Assembly (NCBI GenBank): GCA_949286775.1
Contig: CASEDW010000054.1
Location: 1 to 22,278 of the forward strand
Reading direction: 5' to 3'
Length of the DNA stretch: 22,278 bases
Source of the DNA: an uncultured Eubacteriales bacterium
GTDB lineage: Bacteria > Bacillota > Clostridia > Lachnospirales > Lachnospiraceae
Numbering within the stretch: the stretch's first letter is position 1; each line of letters begins with the position of its first letter. The position numbers and the translations under genes are program-made. Under the pieces are notes generated by a model. That model ran no database searches, was not told where the DNA came from, and saw only the letters and a program-made list of their open reading frames with translations. Below are positions 7,591 to 16,071 of the stretch, in pieces.

Positions 7591-10030
7591 AATGAGTCTA
7601 AGCAAAGAGGAATTTAAGAAACAAGTCAAAGAAAATATCAGAATGAATTTCCGCAGAGACTTCGAAGACGCGACTAATCATCAAATTTATATCGCGGTAT
7701 GTCTGGCCCTTAAGGAAGAAATAATCGACGGATGGATGAATACCCAGGAAGCGATCGAAATTCAGGATCCAAAGATCGTTTACTATATGTCGATGGAATT
7801 CCTTACGGGACGTTATCTTGGAAACAATCTTCTTGCCCTCACAAACGATCAGATGGTAAAAGAAGCCCTCGAAGAGATGGGCGTTGACATCAATGCGATC
7901 GAAGATGAGGAAAGAGATCCGGCGCTTGGAAACGGCGGACTCGGAAGACTTGCCGCATGCTTTATGGACTCCCTCGCAACACTTGGATACGCGGCATACG
8001 GATGCGGTATCAGATACCATTACGGTATGTTTAAACAGGAAATAAAAGACGGATATCAGATAGAAGTTCCTGACACCTGGCTCCAGGACGGATTTTATCC
8101 GTTTGAACTCAAACGTCCCGAATATGCTAAAGAGGTCAGATTCGGCGGAAGAGTACGTATCGACTATGATGAAAAGAGCAAAAGGAACATATTCTATCAG
8201 GAAGATTATCAGTCTGTCAAAGCTGTGCCATATGATATTCCTATCATCGGATACGGCAACGGCGTTGTAGATACGCTTCGTATCTGGGACGCGGAAGCTA
8301 TAAATGAATTTCAGCTTTCATCATTTGACAGAGGCGACTATCTTAAAGCTGTTGAACAAGAAAATCTTGCGAAGAATATCACTGAAGTGCTCTATCCTAA
8401 CGACAATCATATCCAGGGCAAGGAACTCAGGCTTAAACAGCAGTATTTCTTCGTTTCGGCAAGCATTCAGACAGCTATAGCGAAATATAAACGCAATCAC
8501 GACGATATTCATAACCTGCATGAGAAAGTGGTATTCCAGATGAACGACACTCATCCGACTGTCGCGGTAGCTGAACTTATGAGAATACTCCTTGACGATG
8601 AGGGACTCAGCTGGAATGAGGCGTGGGATATCACAACTAAGACATGCGCGTATACAAACCATACGATCATGTCGGAGGCTCTTGAAAAATGGCCTATCGA
8701 TCTGTTCAGCCGTCTTCTTCCGCGTGTTTATCAGATCATCGAAGAGATCAACCGAAGATTTTGTCTTGAGATCGAGGCAAAATACCCGGGTCAGAGAGAC
8801 AAAATAGAATCTATGGCAATACTTTACGACGGACAGATCCGTATGGCTAATCTTGCTATAGTAGGAGGATTTTCTGTAAACGGCGTTGCGCGTCTTCATA
8901 CGGAAATTCTCGAAAAGAGAGAGCTTAAAGATTTCTATGAAATGATGCCTCAGAAGTTCAGCAATAAGACAAACGGAATCACACAGAGAAGATTCCTGCT
9001 GCACGGAAATCCTGAGCTTGCTTCATGGGTTACTGAAAAAATCGGAGACGGATGGATCACTGATCTTTCAGAAATGAAAAAGCTTCTTGATTATGCGGAG
9101 GATAAAAACGCTCTTAAAGAGTTTATGCAGATCAAGAGAAACAACAAGGTGAGACTTGCGAAATATATCCTTGAAAACAACGGAATTAAAGTTGATCCGG
9201 ATTCTATCTTTGACGTACAGGTCAAGAGACTTCATGAGTACAAGAGACAGTTTTTAAATATTCTTCATGTAATACATCAGTATCTGCAGCTTAAGGAAAA
9301 TCCTTCGATGGATTTCTTCCCGAAGACTTATATTTTCGGAGCGAAGGCAAGCGCCGGATATTACAGAGCGAAGAACATCATCAAGCTCATTAACAACGTA
9401 TCAAAAGTTGTAGACAGCGACCCTGACGTAAACGGACGTCTTAAAGTCGTATTTATTGAAGATTACAGAGTGAGCAATGCCGAAATTATATTCGCGGCGT
9501 CTGACATATCAGAGCAGATCTCGACTGCCAGCAAAGAAGCGTCGGGAACAGGAAATATGAAGTTCATGCTCAACGGCGCCATAACGCTTGGAACGCTCGA
9601 TGGAGCCAATGTAGAGATTCTGGAAGAGGTCGGAGAAGAAAACGCGTTTATTTTCGGCCTCAAAGCTGAACAAGTCATGGAATATGAACGAACAGGTTCA
9701 TACCGTCCGTGGGAGATTTTCAGTAAAGATCCTGAAATTCAGAAAGTGCTTAACACTCTTATTGATGGAACTTTCTCGGACGGCGATACGGAACTTTTCA
9801 GAGATCTTTACGATTCGCTTCTTTACAGAGACAGACCTGATCAGTATTTCATTCTCGCGGACTTTGAAGATTATCTGAGAGTTCAGGATGAAGCCACAAA
9901 GAAATATGCTGACCGCCATGCGTGGGCAGTATCAGCACTTAAAAATACTGCGATGTGCGGAAAGTTCAGTTCGGACAGAACTATCCAGGAATATGTGGAC
10001 GACATATGGCATCTGGAGAAGCTTGTATAA
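7583..10030 (+). CDS. glgP: glycogen/alpha-glucan phosphorylase, 815 aa
   Basis: This enzyme releases glucose-1-phosphate from alpha-1,4-glucans such as glycogen, using pyridoxal phosphate. The PLP lysine is K660 in EASGTGNMKFMLNGAITLGT, and DPALGNGGLGRLAACFMDS and QMNDTHPTVAVAELMR are strict family motifs. Length is normal (800-850 aa). The ATG at 7583 overlaps the ileS stop (ATGAATAA), with GGGAG 12 bases upstream inside ileS; an in-frame ATG at 7592 is a possible alternative but lies farther from that site. Overlap with ileS suggests translational coupling. Known allosteric control of animal phosphorylases is not expected for this bacterial form. No other glg genes are in the window. Confidence 0.95.
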   Translation: MNKMSLSKEEFKKQVKENIRMNFRRDFEDATNHQIYIAVCLALKEEIIDGWMNTQEAIEIQDPKIVYYMSMEFLTGRYLGNNLLALTNDQMVKEALEEMGVDINAIEDEERDPALGNGGLGRLAACFMDSLATLGYAAYGCGIRYHYGMFKQEIKDGYQIEVPDTWLQDGFYPFELKRPEYAKEVRFGGRVRIDYDEKSKRNIFYQEDYQSVKAVPYDIPIIGYGNGVVDTLRIWDAEAINEFQLSSFDRGDYLKAVEQENLAKNITEVLYPNDNHIQGKELRLKQQYFFVSASIQTAIAKYKRNHDDIHNLHEKVVFQMNDTHPTVAVAELMRILLDDEGLSWNEAWDITTKTCAYTNHTIMSEALEKWPIDLFSRLLPRVYQIIEEINRRFCLEIEAKYPGQRDKIESMAILYDGQIRMANLAIVGGFSVNGVARLHTEILEKRELKDFYEMMPQKFSNKTNGITQRRFLLHGNPELASWVTEKIGDGWITDLSEMKKLLDYAEDKNALKEFMQIKRNNKVRLAKYILENNGIKVDPDSIFDVQVKRLHEYKRQFLNILHVIHQYLQLKENPSMDFFPKTYIFGAKASAGYYRAKNIIKLINNVSKVVDSDPDVNGRLKVVFIEDYRVSNAEIIFAASDISEQISTASKEASGTGNMKFMLNGAITLGTLDGANVEILEEVGEENAFIFGLKAEQVMEYERTGSYRPWEIFSKDPEIQKVLNTLIDGTFSDGDTELFRDLYDSLLYRDRPDQYFILADFEDYLRVQDEATKKYADRHAWAVSALKNTAMCGKFSSDRTIQEYVDDIWHLEKLV

Positions 10031-10060
10031 AGACAGGCAGTATTTAAAGAGGAGAACAAT

Positions 10061-12298
10061 ATGGATAAGACTGAATACCAGGAAAAGTTAGATGAACTGC
10101 GTGAAGACCTTAGAGTTAAGGACTACAAGGCAGCTTATGAACTTGTAAACAGTATCGACTGGCGAAAAGTAAAAAGCACCCGTACGCTCAATATGGTCGC
10201 GGATGTATATGAGGTAAACAAGGATTATGAAAAGTGCAGACAGATCCTCAATATGTCTCTTAACAGATCATCGATAGGAAAGAGCATTGTATACAGACTC
10301 GCTGAGGTATGCATTAAGCAAAGAGACGTAAAGGCTGCTCAGGACTATTACAGACAGTTCGTTAAACTCGCGCCGAGAGATAATGCAAGACTTATTCTTG
10401 AGTATAAGCTTGGAAAAGTTGTAAATAATCCTATTGACGAGCAGATCAAAATTCTTGAAGAGTATAAAGAGAGAGAATATACCGAAAGATGGGCGTATGA
10501 GCTGGCGCTTCTTTACAGCAAGGCAGGAGACATAAAAAAATGCGTCGAAGCGTGCGACGATATGATCCTCTGGTTTTCAGAAGGAAAATATGTGCTTAAA
10601 GCGATGGAGCTTAAGAAACGCTATAAAGAGCTTACACCGTCGCAGCAGCTGTATTATGACAAAGAACAGCGCGATTCCGACGCGCGCCTCGTATTCGGCA
10701 AAGCTGAAAAAGGCGTTTATGACGATAACCTTAAGCAAAAGGCTTCTGTCATGGACAGAATGAATCTTGCGGGAGCTATCGTTACAAAAGACGTAAATGT
10801 AGACAATTCTGACATTGTTTCCGCTACAAACAGCGAAATCGAAAATATGTCCGTAACGTCGCATAAATTTATGGGCGGAAAACCGGATCTTAAGAACCAG
10901 CTTGAAAAAAGCATCAAGAATGTCTACGCAGGCGTTCAGGAAGCTCCTAAAGTCGAATCAAAACCGTTATCAACAGACGAGTTCAATATTGATGAGTTCT
11001 TAAAAGAAACCCAGGCGGAATTTTCGTCGGCGGCAGCAGGCAGCACCGGTTCGCCGCAGGTAGAAGAAGAGACTGTGACAACTGAAGAAGAGGCTGCTCA
11101 GCCTGAGACATCAGTTGAAGCAGAATCAGGTGAAGTTAAAGAGCCTCAGGAGACGGAAGCGAAAGTTTCAGTTGAAGCGGCGGAAGAGACTGCAAAAACT
11201 GATGAAAAAGCAGATGAACCGCAGGAAGAAGCAGCGGCGGTTGAAGAAGAGGCTGCTCAGCCTGAGACATCAGTTGAAACGGAATCTGGTGAACTTAAAG
11301 TGTCTGAGGAGGCGAAAGTTGAAGCGGCAGAAGAAGCAGAACCTGAAACGGTAAAAGAAGCTGAGACAGTTAAACCTCGGATTGTATATGACGACAGGGA
11401 AATACCGGATCCGGAACCTACGCCGGAAGAAAAAATGTCGCGTACTATTCCTCTCGGAAAAGTAGGACAGAATACGGTGCCTATTTCCATCGAAGAAGTT
11501 TTGAGAGCCGAAACTCCTGAAGAGCGAAGAATCAGAATTCTGAACAACGCTATGCCTACAAAGATGAGCGATCTTCAGAGGCAGATATTTACATATTTCG
11601 CGCGCGTTCCGGGAATGGATACGCAGATACTTTCAACATTGTCAAGCGTTTATGAACATGCGGGAGAACATACTTCCGCAAACGGAAACATCGCTGTTAT
11701 GGGAGCTGTGGGAACTGGAAAATCAAGACTCAGCGACGGACTTATCAATGCGATGTGTACAGATATGCAGCTTGAAGTAGCGAAGACAGCGAGAATAACC
11801 GGCGACAGAATGAATATGCTCGATCCGGCGAAGATTGTAAGCAGAATGTCAGGCGGCTTCCTTATAATTGAAAACGCCAGCGATATGTCTTCAAAGACAG
11901 TCGCGAATCTCAATAAGGCGATGGAATTCCGCACGGATTGCATGATTCTCATCATTGAAGATGAAAAGACGGCTATGAGAGCGTTTCTTAAGAGATATCC
12001 GGAATTTGCTCAGAAATTCCCGGGCGTGATCTCAATACCTGTTTTCACAAACGATGAGCTGGTGACATTTGCGAGAACATACTGCGCTGAAAACAACTGT
12101 CAGATGGATGAACTTGGAGTGCTTGCGCTGTACAGCCTTATAAGCAATGGTCAGTCTGAGGAGCATCCTATGACGATTTCTGAAGTTAAAGAGATAATTG
12201 ACGGAGCTATTTCAAAATCGAGACGCGGCAGCAGACGCGGACGTAAAGGAATGAGCAAAGATAAGATGATCACTCTTTATGAAAAAGACTTTTCATGA
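10061..12298 (+). CDS. TPR protein with acidic linker and C-terminal P-loop ATPase domain, 745 aa
   Basis: Function not recognised. There are three parts. Residues 1 to about 210 are helical TPR-like repeats (for example YKAAYELVNS, YEKCRQILNM, VKAAQDYYRQFVKLAP). Residues about 290-470 are a low-complexity linker rich in E, A, P, T and V with an internal repeat. Residues about 500-745 hold an AAA-like ATPase core with Walker A GAVGTGKS at 548-555, a Walker B-like strand FLIIEN at 600-605 (Asp-Glu replaced by Glu-Asn), and a basic tail (SRRGSRRGRKGMSKDK). The arrangement loosely recalls SpoVK/CbbX-type AAA proteins but without their full motif set. The altered Walker B makes efficient hydrolysis uncertain. 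GAGGAG lies about 6 bases before the ATG. It is the last gene of the ileS-glgP unit and ends in a terminator. Confidence 0.8.
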   Translation: MDKTEYQEKLDELREDLRVKDYKAAYELVNSIDWRKVKSTRTLNMVADVYEVNKDYEKCRQILNMSLNRSSIGKSIVYRLAEVCIKQRDVKAAQDYYRQFVKLAPRDNARLILEYKLGKVVNNPIDEQIKILEEYKEREYTERWAYELALLYSKAGDIKKCVEACDDMILWFSEGKYVLKAMELKKRYKELTPSQQLYYDKEQRDSDARLVFGKAEKGVYDDNLKQKASVMDRMNLAGAIVTKDVNVDNSDIVSATNSEIENMSVTSHKFMGGKPDLKNQLEKSIKNVYAGVQEAPKVESKPLSTDEFNIDEFLKETQAEFSSAAAGSTGSPQVEEETVTTEEEAAQPETSVEAESGEVKEPQETEAKVSVEAAEETAKTDEKADEPQEEAAAVEEEAAQPETSVETESGELKVSEEAKVEAAEEAEPETVKEAETVKPRIVYDDREIPDPEPTPEEKMSRTIPLGKVGQNTVPISIEEVLRAETPEERRIRILNNAMPTKMSDLQRQIFTYFARVPGMDTQILSTLSSVYEHAGEHTSANGNIAVMGAVGTGKSRLSDGLINAMCTDMQLEVAKTARITGDRMNMLDPAKIVSRMSGGFLIIENASDMSSKTVANLNKAMEFRTDCMILIIEDEKTAMRAFLKRYPEFAQKFPGVISIPVFTNDELVTFARTYCAENNCQMDELGVLALYSLISNGQSEEHPMTISEVKEIIDGAISKSRRGSRRGRKGMSKDKMITLYEKDFS
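11084..11300 (+). repeat. 58-bp in-frame direct repeat within the acidic linker
   Basis: Bases 11084-11141 and 11243-11300 match at 54 of 58 positions, offset by 159 bp (53 codons). Both encode EEEAAQPETSVE followed by a near copy of AESGEVK/TESGELK. This is a recent internal duplication in the low-complexity linker, a likely site of length variation between strains. Confidence 0.85.
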
Positions 12299-12318
12299 TC
12301 TGAAGATCAGATAAAAAT

Positions 12319-12372
12319 AACCTCTGTGTTAATGAACGGCAAAAATACGTTCGTTTGCACAGAGGTTTTTTT
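12319..12372 (+). terminator. strong rho-independent terminator of the ileS-glgP-TPR unit
   Basis: CCTCTGTG (12321-12328) pairs with CACAGAGG (12358-12365), and an inner GAACG/CGTTC extends the stem. Seven T follow at 12366-12372. Confidence 0.9.
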
Positions 12373-12426
12373 AATACACAGAAACTGATAAATACAGATT
12401 GAAAATAACAGCAAGCAAAAAAAAGT

Positions 12427-12494
12427 AAAAAATATATGTGAATCAAAAAAATAAAAAATATGTGTCAATCAAAAAATAAAAAAATATGTTGACA
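12427..12494 (+). repeat. three AT-rich direct repeats running into the feo -35 box
   Basis: A unit of A-run, then TATGTG or TATGTT, then an ATCAAA-like run occurs with its TATGT core at 12435, 12459 and 12485 (spacings 24 and 26 bp). The third copy contains the -35 TTGACA. It may act as an UP-like element or a bent, regulator-binding upstream region. Confidence 0.5.
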
Positions 12495-12517
12495 AATCAT
12501 GCGGAACGCAATATAGT
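12489..12517 (+). promoter_or_regulatory. sigma-70 promoter of the feo operon
   Basis: Consensus -35 TTGACA (12489-12494), 17-bp spacer, TATAGT (12512-12517). The predicted transcription start near 12524 coincides with the first palindrome of the 34-bp array, giving a leader of about 300 nt. Confidence 0.8.
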
Positions 12518-12524
12518 ATAAACA

Positions 12525-12811
12525 GTTAGCGAGAGCTAACTTATATTTTGGAAAATAAGTTAGTTTCAACTAACTTATTATAAATAAATGAGTTAAGGTA
12601 AACTAACCTCGTTTTAAACACATGGGTTAGAGCAAAACAAACCTCGTTTAAATATATGAGTTAGGATAAACAAACCTCATTTTAAATACCTGAGTTAGCG
12701 TATATTAACTTCATTGCAGGCATATAAGTTAGCAAAAACTGATTTTATTTTAAGCACGCAGGTTAGCGTATTCTAACCCGCATTTTAAAGAAAGGATTAG
12801 CACGGGCTAAT
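12525..12811 (+). repeat. tandem array of nine imperfect GTTAG-N6-CTAAC palindromes, 34-bp period
   Basis: GTTAG-type left halves start at 12525, 12559, 12592, 12626, 12660, 12694, 12728, 12762 and 12796, so the steps are 34, 33, then 34 six times. Each is followed after 6 bp (7 in unit 4) by CTAAC or a relative of it. Left halves are exact in seven units (GTTAA in unit 3, ATTAG in unit 9). Right halves are exact in units 1, 2, 3 and 8, and are CAAAC, CAAAC, TTAAC, CTGAT and CTAAT in units 4, 5, 6, 7 and 9. The 18-bp linkers are also related (often CTC-R-TTTTAAA then ATGA). Unit 2 is a perfect 12-bp-arm palindrome (12554-12565 with 12568-12579). The array fills the feo leader from the predicted start site to 15 bases before feoA. 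It is most likely a multi-site operator. Confidence 0.9.
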
Positions 12812-12826
12812 ATACAGGTAGTAGGA

Positions 12827-13039
12827 ATGATGCCATTGATATTTGCCAAAGAAGAAGAGGAAAACATTATTTTAAAGGTTTCCGGAAATCCGGAAGTAAA
12901 AAAACATTTGGAGAATCTCGGCTTTGTGCCGGGAGGAAAAGTGACAGTTGTTTCTTCAATGAACGGCAATCTCATTGTAAATGTCAAGGAAGCCAGGGTG
13001 GCCATAAGCAAAGAAATGGCACAAAAGGTCTATATATGA
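12827..13039 (+). CDS. feoA: FeoA-domain protein (first copy), 70 aa
   Basis: This is a small SH3-like FeoA protein, cytoplasmic, thought to support the FeoB ferrous iron transporter. The pattern VKKHLENLGFVPGGKVTVVSSMNGNLIVNV matches FeoA, with the usual LGF-x-PG turn, and it ends in an ARVAISKEMAQKVYI strand. Two ATGs are adjacent (12827 and 12830); AGG at 12816 and at 12823 could serve either. The acidic N-terminus (KEEEEN) differs from the second copy. Clostridial feo operons often carry two feoA genes. The palindrome array ends 15 bases upstream, so anything bound there would bear directly on its expression. Confidence 0.85.
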   Translation: MMPLIFAKEEEENIILKVSGNPEVKKHLENLGFVPGGKVTVVSSMNGNLIVNVKEARVAISKEMAQKVYI

Positions 13040-13079
13040 TCTTTTAGATAAATAACAGAACAAAGACGGAGGGAAAAAG

Positions 13080-13301
13080 ATGGCAACATTAAGGGACGCG
13101 AAGATAGGCAGTACCGTGACCGTGAAAAAAATAAACGGTGAAGGCGCCTTGAAACGCAGGATCATGGACATGGGTATAACAAAAGGCGTACAGATATATG
13201 TCCGAAAAGTAGCGCCTCTCGGCGACCCCATTGAGGTGACGCTGAGAAGTTATGAGCTTTCGATAAGAAAAGCCGATGCGGAAAATATAGTGATAGAATA
13301 A
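13080..13301 (+). CDS. feoA: FeoA-domain protein (second copy), 73 aa
   Basis: A canonical FeoA: TVKKINGEGALKRRIMDMGITKGVQIYVRKVAPLGDPIEVTLRSYELSIRKADAENI, with the family's RRIMDMGI-x-KG core and the PLGDP-x-E loop. It is thought to bind the FeoB G-domain or stabilise the transport complex. GGAGGG lies 6 bases before the ATG. It sits 40 bp after the first feoA and 13 bp before feoB, so co-transcription is very likely. It is more typical than the first copy, which may have a specialised role. Confidence 0.93.
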   Translation: MATLRDAKIGSTVTVKKINGEGALKRRIMDMGITKGVQIYVRKVAPLGDPIEVTLRSYELSIRKADAENIVIE

Positions 13302-13314
13302 CAGGGGGAATGAT

Positions 13315-15813
13315 ATGGGCATTAAAATTGCTCTCGCCGGTAATCCGAACAGTGGAAAAACGACGTTGTTTAACGCTTTGACAGGCGCTAATCAGTTTGT
13401 CGGAAACTGGCCCGGAGTTACTGTTGAGAAAAAAGAAGGAAAATTAAAAAAACACAGCGATGTGACGATAACTGACTTGCCGGGTATTTATTCGCTGTCT
13501 CCGTATACACTTGAAGAAGTGGTCGCGAGGAATTATCTTTTGGGAGAAAAACCTGACGCAATACTTAATATCGTTGACGGAACAAATCTCGAAAGAAATC
13601 TTTATCTTACGACACAGCTGACTGAGCTTGGAATTCCTGTAGTGGTTGCCATCAATATGATGGACGTCGTAAACAAAAATGGAGACGAAATAAATACAGA
13701 TGCTCTCGCGGCGGAACTGGGATGTAAAGTCATAACGATTTCGGCTCTCAAGGGAACAGGCGTAAAGGAAGCAGCCGAAGCTGCTGTTGAAGCGGCAAAG
13801 AGCGGAAAAACTGTTCCGATGCATAAGTTTTCTGCTGAAGTAGAACATGTGCTCGCTCATATAGAAGAGTGCGCCCTTAAGGATACGCCGGAAGAGCTTC
13901 AGCGCTGGTACGGAATAAAGCTTTTCGAAAGAGATGATAAGGTTCTCGATGAACTTAACCTTTCGAAAGATATCCGTTCTCATATCGAAAACGATATTAT
14001 TTCCGTTGAAAATCAGATGGATGATGATTCGGAATCGATCATAACAAATGAAAGATATGTATATATATCAAAAATAATAGACAGAGTCTACAAAAAACGC
14101 AGTGCCGGAAAGCTGACTATATCGGACAAAATCGACAGGATAGTTACTAACCGTATACTTGGACTTCCGATATTTGCAGTTATAATGTTTCTGGTATATT
14201 ATATCTCTGTAGGAACAGTAGGTACATGGGCTACAGACTGGGCGAACGACGGACTTTTCGGAGACGGATGGTTTTTCTTTGGTGTGGGAAGAAGCGCATA
14301 TGATGAAGCTGCCGGAGAATACTCCGATTCACTCAATGTAATAAACGCATATGCGGATCTTAGCTTTGACGGACAGGATATAACGGCTTACATCGATCCG
14401 GAAAGCGAAGATTTCGATCCTGATACAGCAGTGGCTGAAGCCAGCGCCTACGCTTCTTCAATCATCGAAGCAGATCCTTCACTCACGGCCGATTTCACAC
14501 TTGAAGATGAAGAGACCCTCGCTACAGAAGATGTGACATATACAACAGAAGATCTGTCGGCAGCAGTCGAAGTTTACGCACAGTACGGCGCCGAGGATCC
14601 TGATCCGGCTTCTTACGGACCATGGGTACCCGGAATACCGGTTATAGTAGAGAACGGCCTTTCGGCAGCAAACGCAAATGACGTTGTAAGCGGAATTGTA
14701 CTTGACGGTATCGTAGCCGGCGTAGGAGCGGTACTTGGATTTGTTCCTCAGATACTTGTACTGTTTATACTTCTTGCATTCCTTGAATCATGCGGATATA
14801 TGGCGCGTATCGCATTCGTAATGGACAGAATATTCCGCAAATTCGGACTTTCGGGAAAATCGTTCATTCCGATCCTTATCGGAACAGGATGCGGAATTCC
14901 GGGAATAATGGCCTCGAGAACTATTGAAAATGAACGTGACAGACGTATGACTGTCATGACGACAACATTTATTCCGTGTGGAGCAAAGATACCGTTTATT
15001 GCCATGATCGCAGGCGCAATATTCGGCGGAGCGGCTTGGGTGGCTGCGGCAGCTTACTTCATAGGTATCGCAGCTATCGTAATATCAGGTATCATCCTTA
15101 AGAAGACAAAGATGTTTTCGGGAGATCCTGCTCCGTTTGTTATGGAGCTTCCGGCTTATCACTGGCCGACAGTTGGAACTATATTAAGAAGCATGTGGGA
15201 ACGCGGCTGGTCGTTCATTAAGAAAGCCGGCACGATAATCCTTCTTTCGACAATCGTTCTCTGGTTCATGACATATTTCGGAGTTGTGGACGGAACATTC
15301 AGAATGCTTACAGACGCCGAGATCGGAAACAGTATTCTTGCAGGACTCGGAAACGGAATCGCGTTCCTGTTCATACCGCTCGGCTGGGGATTCTGGCAGG
15401 CGGCTGTGGCTGCTATCACAGGACTTATCGCAAAAGAAAATATCGTTGCTACTCTCGGTATTGTATTTGCGGGACTTTCAGGAACGGTATATGGAAACAT
15501 CGCGGAAGCCTTCACGCCTATCGCGGGAATGTCGTTCCTCATATTCAACCTGCTTTGTGCGCCATGCTTCGCGGCGATGGGAGCTATCAAGCGTGAGATG
15601 AACAATACAAAATGGTTCTGGTTCGCTATTGCATATCAGTGCGGATTCGCATATATAATATCGCTTATAGTTTACCAGTTCGGAACAATGTTCACCGGAA
15701 CAGGAAATATATTCGGATTTATCGTCGCTGTAATAGCGCTTATAATCCTGATCTACATGCTGTTCCGTCCTTATAAAGAAGCAACAAGATTAAAATACAG
15801 CACAGCAAAATAA
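13315..15813 (+). CDS. feoB: ferrous iron transporter FeoB with acidic insertion, 832 aa
   Basis: FeoB is an inner membrane Fe(II) transporter with an N-terminal GTPase domain. G1 GNPNSGKT is at residues 9-16, G2 Thr at 36, G3 DLPG at 54-57, G4 NMMD at 114-117 and G5 in SALKG. The membrane domain starts near residue 285 (LPIFAVIMFLVYYISVG) and carries the two Gate-type motifs, including SCGYMARIAFVMDR with IGTGCGIPGIMASRT, and PCGAKIPFIAMIAG. Between the first and second membrane segments, residues about 329-434 form an unusual insertion with 29 Asp/Glu and no Lys/Arg. It accounts for the length above most FeoBs. GGGGGA lies about 5 bases before the ATG; an out-of-frame ATG at 13310 is ignored. 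The downstream Cys-rich gene belongs to the same operon. Confidence 0.96.
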   Translation: MGIKIALAGNPNSGKTTLFNALTGANQFVGNWPGVTVEKKEGKLKKHSDVTITDLPGIYSLSPYTLEEVVARNYLLGEKPDAILNIVDGTNLERNLYLTTQLTELGIPVVVAINMMDVVNKNGDEINTDALAAELGCKVITISALKGTGVKEAAEAAVEAAKSGKTVPMHKFSAEVEHVLAHIEECALKDTPEELQRWYGIKLFERDDKVLDELNLSKDIRSHIENDIISVENQMDDDSESIITNERYVYISKIIDRVYKKRSAGKLTISDKIDRIVTNRILGLPIFAVIMFLVYYISVGTVGTWATDWANDGLFGDGWFFFGVGRSAYDEAAGEYSDSLNVINAYADLSFDGQDITAYIDPESEDFDPDTAVAEASAYASSIIEADPSLTADFTLEDEETLATEDVTYTTEDLSAAVEVYAQYGAEDPDPASYGPWVPGIPVIVENGLSAANANDVVSGIVLDGIVAGVGAVLGFVPQILVLFILLAFLESCGYMARIAFVMDRIFRKFGLSGKSFIPILIGTGCGIPGIMASRTIENERDRRMTVMTTTFIPCGAKIPFIAMIAGAIFGGAAWVAAAAYFIGIAAIVISGIILKKTKMFSGDPAPFVMELPAYHWPTVGTILRSMWERGWSFIKKAGTIILLSTIVLWFMTYFGVVDGTFRMLTDAEIGNSILAGLGNGIAFLFIPLGWGFWQAAVAAITGLIAKENIVATLGIVFAGLSGTVYGNIAEAFTPIAGMSFLIFNLLCAPCFAAMGAIKREMNNTKWFWFAIAYQCGFAYIISLIVYQFGTMFTGTGNIFGFIVAVIALIILIYMLFRPYKEATRLKYSTAK

Positions 15814-15835
15814 TTAAAATAGGAAGTGGTGATCT

Positions 15836-16021
15836 ATGGAGTGGTTAGTAGAAAATTTAGGAACAATAGTAGTATCCGCGGTACTTATACTGATAGTCGC
15901 GCTTGTGATAAGAAAGCTTATCAAAGATAAAAAAGCAGGAAAACATGCGTGCGGATGTGACTGCGGTTCATGCGGATGCGGATGCGGCTCATGCTCAGAT
16001 CACGTCACAAAAAAGAACTGA
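15836..16021 (+). CDS. FeoB-associated Cys-rich membrane protein, 61 aa
   Basis: Residues about 9-25 form one membrane helix (GTIVVSAVLILIVALVI), followed by a basic stretch (RKLIKDKKAGKH) that should face the cytoplasm. Seven cysteines follow between residues 39 and 53 in a CxCxC-x2-CxCxC-x2-C pattern separated by Gly and Ser. This matches the FeoB-associated family (Pfam FeoB_associated), found downstream of feoB in Firmicutes; a role in handing on or sensing the imported iron is supposed, not established. AGGAAGTGGTG precedes the ATG, and the gene starts 22 bp after feoB. Confidence 0.9.
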   Translation: MEWLVENLGTIVVSAVLILIVALVIRKLIKDKKAGKHACGCDCGSCGCGCGSCSDHVTKKN

Positions 16022-16071
16022 TATAAATTAACCTTAATATACTCTCTTTCTTATGAACTCTGATTAAAACA

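Noticed and set aside
8321..9004. 227-residue minus-strand open frame inside glgP
   Set aside because: Shadow of the glycogen phosphorylase gene; no ribosome site or recognisable domain.
12525..12811. CRISPR array
   Set aside because: The repeat units are degenerate and the sequences between dyads are themselves related, not unique spacers. No cas genes are near and the period is 34 bp in total, too short for repeat plus spacer.
12525..12811. Iteron-type replication origin
   Set aside because: No rep gene, DnaA boxes or plasmid genes are near; the array lies exactly between a consensus promoter and feoA, which points to transcription control.
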